Shown here: one piece after another, positions 1 to 6,452 of the stretch
Layout: each line of letters begins with the position of its first letter
Position numbering within the stretch: the stretch's first letter is position 1
From: Gammaproteobacteria bacterium
GTDB taxonomy: Bacteria; Pseudomonadota; Gammaproteobacteria; Immundisolibacterales; Immundisolibacteraceae
Length of the DNA stretch: 14,622 nt
Assembly: GCA_003645395.1 (NCBI GenBank)
Contig: QNFC01000020.1
Span: 1 to 14,622 of the forward strand
Direction of reading: 5' to 3'
Translations under genes and position numbers: made by a program
Notes under the pieces: model-generated
The model's input: only the letters and a program-made list of their open reading frames with translations
Told to the model about the DNA's origin: nothing
Database searches by the model: none

Positions 1-57
1 ACATTACCAATATTAGCTAATGAAGAGTTCAAGTTTGTTACCTGAATTTAAGTTGAA

Positions 58-429
58 TCAGGCAGCGCCACCACATTTTGCTTCGCCACAGCTACCCTCT
101 TTGCCTTTTTCTTTGGCGCCTTTATCACCGCCGCAGCTGCCTTCTTTGGCTTTGTCGCCGCCACAACTTCCTTCTTTGGCGCCTTTATCACCGCCGCAGC
201 TGCCTTCTTTGGCTTTGTCGCCGCCGCAGCTGCCTTCCTTAGCACCTTTGTCACCACCGCAACTGCCTTCCATCGCGACCTGCATGTACCCTCCGTCTAG
301 AGAATTCAGCTGAAAGGGGTTAGCAGATGCTGATATTGAAATTGAACTCGCGGCCACACCAAGGGTTAGGGCTACCGCCACAGCTTTAGCAACAGGTGCT
401 TTACGTACTTCTAGTTCATATTTGCTCAT
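58..429 (-). CDS. HvfA/bufferin-like secreted RiPP precursor with six EGSCG motifs
   Basis: This 123-residue protein has a basic N-terminus, a hydrophobic Ala/Val-rich stretch (about residues 11-33) and a likely signal-peptidase site after the Ala-Ser-Ala at 34-36. The mature start NPFQLNSLDGGYMQVA resembles the NPF...GYM segment of HvfA/class II bufferin precursors. The rest is six EGSC motifs (Cys 57, 68, 78, 89, 99, 114) with acid/Lys spacers, plus Cys119 in a final AKCGG. In that family, EGxCG cysteines are converted to thiooxazole-type heterocycles by an MNIO (DUF692) enzyme with an HvfC-like partner, and the exported peptide binds copper or other metals. An AGGAG ribosome site (439-443) lies 9 bases before the ATG and supports this start. 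The modification genes are expected left of the window, so the metal and the modification are inferred. It could also be an unmodified metal-binding low-complexity protein. Confidence 0.85.
   Translation of the reverse strand: MSKYELEVRKAPVAKAVAVALTLGVAASSISISASANPFQLNSLDGGYMQVAMEGSCGGDKGAKEGSCGGDKAKEGSCGGDKGAKEGSCGGDKAKEGSCGGDKGAKEKGKEGSCGEAKCGGAA
111..236. repeat. Two 63-bp direct repeats inside the HvfA-like gene
   Basis: Positions 111-173 and 174-236 are tandem 63-bp copies differing at only three bases, all within about 162-170 of the first copy. A more diverged partial third copy runs from 237 to about 270. Each unit encodes an 11-residue plus a 10-residue EGSCGG module. The near-identity, including synonymous positions, points to recent duplication or homogenisation. 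Unequal recombination could change the number of cysteine modules. Confidence 0.9.
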
Positions 430-469
430 TTGTTGATACTCCTGACTTGTGATTGATCGATACTAAATT

Positions 470-482
470 GGGACAGAGTCCC
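470..482. promoter_or_regulatory. 13-bp palindrome upstream of the HvfA-like gene
   Basis: GGGAC-AGA-GTCCC is a perfect inverted repeat about 41 bases before the ATG at 429. On the minus strand it sits between a weak -35-like TTCATG and a -10-like TAGTAT, 17 bases apart, so it could be an operator for a metal-responsive regulator. The promoter match is weak. A REP-like element is an alternative, since GGGACAGA-type palindromes recur as short repeats in gammaproteobacterial genomes. Confidence 0.3.
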
Positions 483-490
483 CATGAACC

Positions 491-529
491 AGCCAGCTGT
501 AATTTTGGATAAAACTCAAAATGCTGGCT
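491..529. repeat. Bulged stem-loop in the HvfA-like gene upstream region
   Basis: AGCCAGC (491-497) pairs with GCTGGCT (523-529), and ATTTTG (502-507) pairs with CAAAAT (517-522). The 9-base loop is GATAAAACT, and TGTA is left as a 4-base bulge on one side. Thirteen base pairs in two nested blocks are more than expected by chance, so it may be an RNA structure on either strand. On the plus strand it comes 20 bases before a strong terminator hairpin. Confidence 0.5.
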
Positions 530-549
530 AATACGGACGATAAAGACCC

Positions 550-587
550 CTGCCGTGCTGAAAATATTTCAGCACGGCAGATTTTTT
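550..587 (+). terminator. Strong intrinsic terminator with no visible upstream gene
   Basis: CTGCCGTGCTGAAA (550-563) is perfectly complementary to 567-580 with a 3-base ATA loop, giving a 14-bp stem. One A and then six T follow (582-587), so the terminator works on plus-strand transcripts. On the minus strand the hairpin is followed by GGGGTCTTTA, a poor U-tract, so it is not an obvious terminator for the tRNA read from 712 leftwards. No plus-strand gene precedes it inside the window. Confidence 0.8.
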
Positions 588-635
588 CAGTAGCGAAGAG
601 TCGCTGGAGGGGTAAAGCGAGGGAAAATAAAGAAG

Positions 636-712
636 TGGTGGCAATGGGTGGATTCGAACCACCGACACCGGCATTATGAGTGCCGTGCTCTAACCAACTG
701 AGCTACATTGCC
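636..712 (-). tRNA. tRNA-Met (elongator, CAT anticodon)
   Basis: The minus strand folds as a complete cloverleaf. The acceptor stem is GGCAATG/CATTGCC (706-712 and 640-646), the D-arm is GCTCAGTTGGTTAGAGC, and the anticodon stem CGGCA/TGCCG carries the loop CTCATAA (anticodon CAT). The T-arm is GGTGG-TTCGAAT-CCACC, followed by discriminator A (639) and an encoded CCA (636-638). The D-arm and anticodon-loop pattern matches elongator methionine tRNA of E. coli, with Watson-Crick closure of the acceptor stem, so it is not initiator-like. A TACACT -10 candidate (735-730) followed by GCGCCC would fit a stringently controlled promoter, but no good -35 was found. Confidence 0.97.
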
Positions 713-740
713 ATATTTGCAGGGCGCATAGTGTAACAAC

Positions 741-783
741 AACCGGGCCTCCGGTTCCAACCCTAAAGGAACCGGCTCGGGTT
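741..783. repeat. Inverted repeat between the tRNA-Met and cyaA genes
   Basis: CCGGTTCC (751-758) pairs with GGAACCGG (768-775) across a 9-base loop, and AACC (741-744) can pair with GGTT (780-783) outside an internal loop. It lies in the divergent region between the minus-strand tRNA and plus-strand cyaA. No T-tract follows on either strand, so it is not an intrinsic terminator. It could be leader structure in cyaA mRNA or a regulator site. Confidence 0.5.
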
Positions 784-845
784 AAACCTATTTGTAAAAC
801 TGCCGCTAACCTGGCTGCGAATCATCGTATTCAACTGGAGTTAGC

Positions 846-3674
846 GTGGCAGACATAACCGCCGACCTGATCGCGGTCGAAAACCGGTTCATGGAAGTGA
901 ATCGCGCACGGCTAGATCGTCTGGATGAATCACTTTCTGTTCGTCAATGGGAGTTGTTGTGTGCGATTCCGGCGCTGCTTCACTTAAATAACCCAGAACT
1001 GCCTGGTTTTATTGACGATCAGGTGCCTGAAGGCATCTTTAACTACCAGCCAGATACCGTCGCCACCAATGCTCTTTCAAAACTGGTAACTGGCTATAGA
1101 TATCGATCCCTAGCCGTGCGGCAGCGACAACTCATTTCAATTTTTATGATGGGTAGCAGTGGCAGCATTGCGTTCACCTCAAAAAGCGATTTCGACGTTT
1201 GGGTTTGCATGGACTCGGGGGTAACCGAATCTGACAAAATTTTGTTGCAACAAAAGTTCACTAAAATCGAGAAATGGGCGGAACAATCCGGCGTAGAACT
1301 ACATTTCTTTATAGTTGACCCAGACCAGTTCAGGTCCGCCGAGCAACTGACCTTGTCAAGCGATAGCAGTGGCACCGCTCAGCGTTTCCTTCTGTTAGAA
1401 GAGTTTTATCGCACGTCAATATTACTGGCCGGTTTGCCGCCACTGTGGTGGATCGTACCAGCAGATCAGGAAGCTCGTTACGACGAATATGTGGCAAAAC
1501 TCTCGCAGTGGCCCAATGTCCACCTGGAAAACTATATTGACTTCGGGCCTCTAAACAACATTCCCGTTGAAGAGTTTACCGGGGCAGGACTGTGGCAGGT
1601 GTTCAAGGGTATCGACTCCCCGTACAAATCCGTGATGAAAATGATTCTGATGGAAGCGTACATTGACGAACACCCGCAGACTCAACTGGTAAGTCTGGAC
1701 TACAAAAAAAAGGTTCAGGCAGGGATAACTGAGCTTGAAAGGCTCGACCCTTACTTGCTAATTTTTGAAAAGGCCGATGCCTACCTTGTTAACAGCAAAC
1801 AGCCACAACGCGCTGAACTGTTACGGCACTGTTTTTATCTAAAAATTGGCGACCACCTCAGTAAGAGTCCTGTAGTGAAATCGCGTCGAAGGAACCTCAG
1901 GCGTGAGTTAATGCGCAGTTATGTAACATCCTGGAATTGGTCACCAGCGAAACTTGAGTTTCTCGATCAACGTGACCACTGGCGAATTAGTCAGATCATA
2001 GTCGAAACCCACGATATTCACCGCGAACTGGGAAACAGCTATACCCGGTTATCTCGGCTCGCTTCACAGAGAACGTCGTCCACATCCATTAGCCAGTCAG
2101 ACCTTCATGTATTAGGGCGACGTCTTTACGCCGCATTAGAGCGTAAGCCAGGGAAGGTTGAGATTGTTAACCGGAATCAAACCCTTATCGCTCGCGAAGC
2201 TTCGTTGTTGATCCGCAAGGTTCGCACCAAAACGGGTTCAGTCGTATGGCTGCTTCACGACCAGACAGACGCTGGAAAAAGAAATTCTCCCCTTAAGCGT
2301 TTTTCGACACCCGTAGAGCTGGTACTTTGGTGCTGGCTTAACAGTGTCTCGGCAAATCACACGCGCTGGCTGGCTAACGACCGGCAGACTGGACTTGGCG
2401 GACGAGAGCTCACACTGTTAAATCGATTTATTGAGCAACAACTACCCCTGCCAGAGGTGCTTGAAGCCACAACTGGCGACCTCGCTGCACCAGTCCGCTA
2501 CAAACGTCTACTGGTATTGGTAAATATTGGTCATGAGCCCTTTGCAGAATATTCGCGAAGGGGTTTACGGTTGGCCAGTTCACGCTCTGACCCTCTCAGC
2601 TACGGCGATTCAAAGCTCAATACCATTTGTCGGCTGGATTTGGTTTATCACTCCGCCTGGGGTGAAATTACCTGCCACAGTATCGTTGGCGAATCAGCTA
2701 TTGACCAGGCGCTGCAACGCTACCTGACTGAACTGACAGTCCATGGCAAAAATTATCCTGAGCCGACGTTTTTTGGGTTTTCCGAACATGACGGTAATCA
2801 AGCGGCGTTAAGAACAAAGCAATTATTTGCCAGCGCCCACGAAATTTTTGTGGGCAACACTGAACATAACCGCCGCCTAGTTTACGCTAAAGGTGCCGGT
2901 TTTGGCCTGATCGAACAGACCATGGCGGGCGTCACTGCTGTAGTACTGGAAACCCGCCCTGCTCTAGTGGATGTCTTTAGCCAATTACCACCCGGACCCA
3001 TGATTACCTGCATCGACACGATGGTCACAGATATCGGTGATCTATCGCTCATGAGCCAACTTAATGCCCTGGGTTCAATTCAACTGTTTATCCACATCGA
3101 TGGTCCCACCACCCACTTTCACATTTTCGATGAGGGCGGGGCCTACCTGACGCAAACTACCGAAAGCCATGACCTGCAGAGTCACCTGCTGCACATGTAT
3201 CTGTTCGTCGATAACATTGTCAGAAGACTCAACCTGACTCGTCACGGCGACAGTAATATTCCCGTAACCTTTTACCAACTGTTGCGCAGCGCTGCCGGCA
3301 ACTGGCAACAGCGTGAGGTTGAACTAAATGTAGAAGCAAGCGGAGAGGTCATCAATATTCTTGCGTTAGCTATGCCCTCTGCCACCGGTACTCATGCTTT
3401 ATCGTTTATTTTCCAGGGTGAGGAGTTTTCATCACTGGAATGGGAGACAGAGCTTTACCGCAAGGTCGCCCAGCGAATACTCAGCCATCGCAAAAACGAC
3501 AACAGTTATCCGATCTACATTACCGACGTAGAATTGACCCAACCGCCAAGTGGTGAGCTGTCTCTGCAAAGCATTCACTATTTTCAATATAAAAAATCGA
3601 TTGAGGAGAGACTAACCGCCGCCATGCGTAACTCTCGGGAGGTTATCGGCGTTAATCAATCTGCACAGATTTGA
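846..3674 (+). CDS. cyaA: Class I adenylate cyclase
   Basis: This cytoplasmic enzyme makes cAMP from ATP, the ligand of CRP/Vfr-type regulators. The 942-residue length matches the long class I cyclases of pseudomonads (about 950, against 848 in E. coli). The N-terminal catalytic half has the nucleotidyltransferase-like signature GSSGS at 103-107 followed by SDFD at 114-117, with the acidic pair presumed to bind metal. The C-terminal half would be the regulatory region. The start is GTG with a GGAG ribosome site at 837-840, five bases upstream; the next Met is at residue 17. It is followed by lptM after 58 bases without a terminator hairpin, so the three plus-strand genes may be co-transcribed. 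Class I cyclases are essentially a gammaproteobacterial family. Confidence 0.96.
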   Translation: MADITADLIAVENRFMEVNRARLDRLDESLSVRQWELLCAIPALLHLNNPELPGFIDDQVPEGIFNYQPDTVATNALSKLVTGYRYRSLAVRQRQLISIFMMGSSGSIAFTSKSDFDVWVCMDSGVTESDKILLQQKFTKIEKWAEQSGVELHFFIVDPDQFRSAEQLTLSSDSSGTAQRFLLLEEFYRTSILLAGLPPLWWIVPADQEARYDEYVAKLSQWPNVHLENYIDFGPLNNIPVEEFTGAGLWQVFKGIDSPYKSVMKMILMEAYIDEHPQTQLVSLDYKKKVQAGITELERLDPYLLIFEKADAYLVNSKQPQRAELLRHCFYLKIGDHLSKSPVVKSRRRNLRRELMRSYVTSWNWSPAKLEFLDQRDHWRISQIIVETHDIHRELGNSYTRLSRLASQRTSSTSISQSDLHVLGRRLYAALERKPGKVEIVNRNQTLIAREASLLIRKVRTKTGSVVWLLHDQTDAGKRNSPLKRFSTPVELVLWCWLNSVSANHTRWLANDRQTGLGGRELTLLNRFIEQQLPLPEVLEATTGDLAAPVRYKRLLVLVNIGHEPFAEYSRRGLRLASSRSDPLSYGDSKLNTICRLDLVYHSAWGEITCHSIVGESAIDQALQRYLTELTVHGKNYPEPTFFGFSEHDGNQAALRTKQLFASAHEIFVGNTEHNRRLVYAKGAGFGLIEQTMAGVTAVVLETRPALVDVFSQLPPGPMITCIDTMVTDIGDLSLMSQLNALGSIQLFIHIDGPTTHFHIFDEGGAYLTQTTESHDLQSHLLHMYLFVDNIVRRLNLTRHGDSNIPVTFYQLLRSAAGNWQQREVELNVEASGEVINILALAMPSATGTHALSFIFQGEEFSSLEWETELYRKVAQRILSHRKNDNSYPIYITDVELTQPPSGELSLQSIHYFQYKKSIEERLTAAMRNSREVIGVNQSAQI

Positions 3675-3732
3675 AATTCGTCGCACCAACGGCAATACTT
3701 GCGCCCCACCCAACAATTATTGACGTTTTTTA

Positions 3733-3867
3733 ATGAAGAAAAGCTGGCAACTAGTGTGCAAAATCACCCTGCTAACAACGGCACTGCTACTGGTTGGGGG
3801 CTGCGGTCAAATGGGTCCACTTTACCTTCCAGAAGAGCCTGTTAACCAAAGTACTGACGAGATTTGA
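3733..3867 (+). CDS. lptM: LptM (YifL)-like small lipoprotein
   Basis: This 44-codon gene encodes a lipoprotein with a Lys-rich start, a hydrophobic stretch (about residues 11-22) and a VGGC lipobox with Cys24. The family signature CGQMGPLYLP follows directly, with CGQKGPLYLP being the usual form. In E. coli, LptM binds the LptD-LptE translocon and helps LptD assemble at the outer membrane. Position supports the call: this lipoprotein gene lies just before lysA-dapF or dapF in many gammaproteobacteria. No good Shine-Dalgarno sequence precedes the ATG (the preceding bases are GACGTTTTTTA), which is odd. The gene is easily missed because of its length. Confidence 0.93.
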   Translation: MKKSWQLVCKITLLTTALLLVGGCGQMGPLYLPEEPVNQSTDEI

Positions 3868-3872
3868 ACCTG

Positions 3873-5132
3873 ATGGCCGAGCCATTTGAGCGTACACAGG
3901 GCGAGCTGTACGTCGAAGAACTTCCGCTTACAGGCATAGCGGCCGAATATGGCACGCCGTGTTACGTCTATTCTCGATCAGCCATCGAGACTGCAGTTAA
4001 AACACTCGACGCATCGCTTTCGCCGTACCCTCACCAAATCTGTTACGCGGTAAAAGCGAATTCCAATCTGGCGGTGCTCAATCTGATGGCCCGTTTGGGC
4101 GCTGGATTTGATGTGGTCTCGGGCGGTGAATTAGCGAGAGTCATTGCTGCCGGTGGTAATCCAGCCCAAGTGGTATTTTCTGGCGTTGCAAAAACTGATG
4201 ATGAGTTACACCAGGCGTTAGCCGCCGGCGTAAGCTGCATCAACATCGAATCTATCAGCGAAATAGTTCGTCTTGAGAAAATCGCCGCTGAACTTGGGCT
4301 AATCGCGCCGGTGGCATTGCGTGTAAATCCTGATGTCGACGCTAAGACTCATCCCTACATCTCCACCGGTCTTAAAGAGAATAAATTCGGAGTTGAAATT
4401 GCCGCTGCTGAAGCCATTTATTCCCAGCTAGACAGCTCTCCTCATTTATCCCCTATCGGTATTGACTGTCACATTGGCTCTCAACTAACTGATCTGGCGC
4501 CATTGTCTGACGCAGTTACTCGTGTGCTTGGCCTGGTTGATCAACTCCACAGCCTGGGCATTCACCTGCACCACATCGATATTGGTGGTGGTTTGGGTAT
4601 TCGTTATAAGGATGAGGAGGCGCCGTCTCTTAAAGAGTATGCCGAACTACTCCTGGCTCTGTTTAAGGGACGTACCGAGCAACTTGTAGTCGAACCGGGA
4701 CGAAGTCTGGTTGGCAACGCGGGAGTTTTGCTAACCCGAGTAATCGGGCTTAAGCCAGGAGCGGAAAAGAATTTCGCTCTAGTTGATGCAGCGATGAATG
4801 ACCTGCTGCGCCCAGCTCTTTATGGCGCCTGGCACAACATAGAGAACCTTGAGGAACCTTCATCTGTACCGCCAAGGAAGTGGGATATCGTCGGCCCAAT
4901 CTGTGAGACGGGCGATTTTATCGGTCAGCAAAGGCTGTTGGCACTGCAGGAAGGTGACCTGCTTGCAATAATGAGCTGCGGAGCTTACGGCTTTACAATG
5001 GCTTCAAACTACAACAGCCGGCCGCGGGCAGCCGAAGTAATGGTTGATGGTGGGCGTCACCACTTGGTTCGTCAGCGGGAAACTATCGAACAGCTTTTTG
5101 ATAGAGAATCGCTATTTCCTGACGTGGAGTAA
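3873..5132 (+). CDS. lysA: Diaminopimelate decarboxylase
   Basis: This enzyme converts meso-diaminopimelate to L-lysine and CO2, the last step of lysine synthesis, using PLP. Numbering from the ATG at 3873 (419 residues), the PLP lysine is Lys61 in YAVKANSN. HIGS (200-203), GGGLGI (238-243) and EPGR (274-277) bind cofactor and phosphate. Cys344 in CETGD and Tyr372 in GAYGF are active-site residues contributed across the dimer. A TTG at 3864, overlapping the lptM stop, is an upstream alternative. The ATG is preferred because GACGAG sits at a workable distance and family members start near MAEPFERTQGELY. It begins 5 bases after lptM, implying translational coupling. dapF, the common next gene, is absent here. 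Confidence 0.97.
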   Translation: MAEPFERTQGELYVEELPLTGIAAEYGTPCYVYSRSAIETAVKTLDASLSPYPHQICYAVKANSNLAVLNLMARLGAGFDVVSGGELARVIAAGGNPAQVVFSGVAKTDDELHQALAAGVSCINIESISEIVRLEKIAAELGLIAPVALRVNPDVDAKTHPYISTGLKENKFGVEIAAAEAIYSQLDSSPHLSPIGIDCHIGSQLTDLAPLSDAVTRVLGLVDQLHSLGIHLHHIDIGGGLGIRYKDEEAPSLKEYAELLLALFKGRTEQLVVEPGRSLVGNAGVLLTRVIGLKPGAEKNFALVDAAMNDLLRPALYGAWHNIENLEEPSSVPPRKWDIVGPICETGDFIGQQRLLALQEGDLLAIMSCGAYGFTMASNYNSRPRAAEVMVDGGRHHLVRQRETIEQLFDRESLFPDVE

Positions 5133-5139
5133 TTGAGAG

Positions 5140-5910
5140 TCAGGAAATTTTTCGATTGGTACGCCAAAAAAGATAGGCACCACTCAAAAGCTGAGCTAGC
5201 AACAGTAACGCCGTTACATCAACTAATAGCACACCGGTTAACCCCAGCAGTCGACCGCTGTGCAGATCAACGAGCAGCCGTTCCCAGGTTAGTGAACGCT
5301 GGTGATAGAGTCGGTAGGCTGCTGTTCGTTCTGACGGGTCAAGTAGTTCCGGAGTAACCCAGCTCAAACCGGTAGCAGTTTGTGTGGGTAGCCATTGAGT
5401 AAAGAGCTCGTCGGGCGAGAACAGTCCTCCGGATGATTCGATCAGCGGGCCGGTCGCCGTACAAGCCACCCGATCTATGTTTTTGGTAAGTTGGGCCGGT
5501 ATTTCGACGATCTCAATGAGCTCACCAGTCTCGGTCAACAGCGTCGCCTCTCTCTGTGTAATCACCACTAGTGTCTGCTGAGACTCACACGCGGCGAGTA
5601 TTGGCTCCTCGCTATCAAATATATGCTGACGGCCAAGGTATACCGCATCGTCTAACTGCAATAGCTGGCCCGGCGATAAATAGAAGCGTGCAGCCGAGCC
5701 TGGTGGTTTGAATCCATACCATTTCAACAGTGGCGCGTAGTTTAGGTAACGGTGGTCCAGTGCCAGGTCGTCGGTGTGGTTTAACAATATCCCCGTTATA
5801 ACCAGGTTTAATAGCACCAGTGCAGAGGTCACTCCGGCCCAGGTGTGCCACTTTCGCCAGCGTTGAGCACGTACTAGAGCGCGGCGCTGATTATTCGATG
5901 GCTGTGGCAT
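5140..5910 (-). CDS. PepSY-associated transmembrane protein
   Basis: This 256-residue inner-membrane protein has one helix near the N-terminus (about residues 24-44, after a basic RRALVRAQRWRKWHTW stretch) and one near the C-terminus (about 224-249), with a soluble, probably periplasmic domain between. The HTW before helix 1, NHTDD after it, and YHQRS...DLHSGRLLG before the last helix are typical of PepSY-TM proteins, whose conserved histidines may ligate heme. PepSY-TM proteins often partner flavinylated FMN-binding proteins in transmembrane electron transfer, and such a gene lies immediately upstream. The ATG at 5910 gives a 20-base overlap with that gene. A start at 5988 is possible but would add 26 unlikely residues. 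The precise reaction is unknown. Confidence 0.75.
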   Translation of the reverse strand: MPQPSNNQRRALVRAQRWRKWHTWAGVTSALVLLNLVITGILLNHTDDLALDHRYLNYAPLLKWYGFKPPGSAARFYLSPGQLLQLDDAVYLGRQHIFDSEEPILAACESQQTLVVITQREATLLTETGELIEIVEIPAQLTKNIDRVACTATGPLIESSGGLFSPDELFTQWLPTQTATGLSWVTPELLDPSERTAAYRLYHQRSLTWERLLVDLHSGRLLGLTGVLLVDVTALLLLAQLLSGAYLFWRTNRKIS

Positions 5911-6418
5911 AGTCGTGAAGATAAAGCGCCAGGCGGCACAGGCGTTTAAGAGCGGAGACAGATAAGGTGGCCCCGGAAATTCCGTCAATATTACCGCTTA
6001 ACTGGAATTGGTCGGTCAAGGTCATGGATTCGAATTGTCGGGTGAACGCCGGATAGCGTACTTCACCTCCTCGGCTTTCTCGAAATTCCAGCACTTGAAC
6101 AGATTCGATGACACCGTTATCAACCACAACGCCCACGGTTATAGGTAGCTCTTTACCAATTTCTTTGAGAATCCAGGCGGTGCGCGGTTGCGTAGTGTCG
6201 ATACGCCAAAATCGAATACGCAGCGATGAATAGCGGTGTCCGAGAATATGTTTGACCCCCTCACGTAGTTCGCCACGCAACCATGCAGTCTGGGGTGGCG
6301 GAACCGAATCATCAAATGCGCCCTGCAGAAATTCATCTCGGGTGAGGTATTCGGTTGCACAGCTCATGGGAGGCAAACAGCACAAAAAACAGAGCACCCA
6401 TTGGATGCTCTGTGTCAC
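5891..6418 (-). CDS. Periplasmic FMN-binding domain protein
   Basis: From the GTG at 6418 this is a 175-residue protein. It has a hydrophobic Cys/Leu-rich export signal (about residues 8-17) ending near PPMSCA, then an FMN_bind-type domain. The diagnostic motif is DGISGATLS near the C-terminus. In NqrC/RnfG and relatives, an ApbE flavin transferase attaches FMN covalently to the threonine of this S-G-A-T motif. A role in envelope electron transfer with the neighbouring PepSY protein follows by inference. The start is uncertain: the frame stays open to an ATG at 6514 inside the porin gene, and no clear ribosome site marks the GTG. PMSC could be a weak lipobox, making it a lipoprotein. The terminator hairpin overlaps its first codons. 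No apbE is in the window. Confidence 0.75.
   Translation of the reverse strand: MTQSIQWVLCFLCCLPPMSCATEYLTRDEFLQGAFDDSVPPPQTAWLRGELREGVKHILGHRYSSLRIRFWRIDTTQPRTAWILKEIGKELPITVGVVVDNGVIESVQVLEFRESRGGEVRYPAFTRQFESMTLTDQFQLSGNIDGISGATLSVSALKRLCRLALYLHDYATAIE
6384..6412 (-). terminator. Intrinsic terminator after the porin gene, inside the next gene's signal codons
   Basis: On the minus strand CAGAGCATCC pairs with GGGTGCTCTG (10 bp including one T-G wobble) across an AAT loop, followed directly by six T (6389-6384). It starts 40 bases after the porin stop codon. It overlaps codons for the signal peptide of the FMN-binding protein, so it would cut down read-through into the two downstream genes. 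Confidence 0.85.
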
Positions 6419-6452
6419 TCGATTCTGCCAACCCTTTGCGAAAGGCGACGAC

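Noticed and set aside
2..4. ATG on the minus strand as a possible start of the next gene after the HvfA-like gene
   Set aside because: Only one codon is inside the window and no clear ribosome site precedes it, so no call is possible.
48..257. Minus-strand frame encoding an Ala/Lys/Pro-rich, histone H1-like repeat protein
   Set aside because: It is the second reading frame of the EGSCG repeats. It has no ribosome site, and the other frame has a signal peptide, a ribosome site and family motifs.
20..313. Plus-strand Pro/Leu/Ser-rich repeat ORF
   Set aside because: It is the antisense shadow of the same DNA repeats, with no supporting start signal.
551..689. TGCCGTGCT shared by the terminator arm (551-559) and the tRNA region (681-689)
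   Set aside because: Nine bases with no further similarity. Coincidence is the simplest reading.
713..845. CRP-binding site in front of cyaA
   Set aside because: No TGTGA-N6-TCACA-like pair was found in the region.
5133..5357. Plus-strand ORF following lysA
   Set aside because: It is fully antisense to the PepSY protein gene, opens directly at the lysA stop and shows no family motif.
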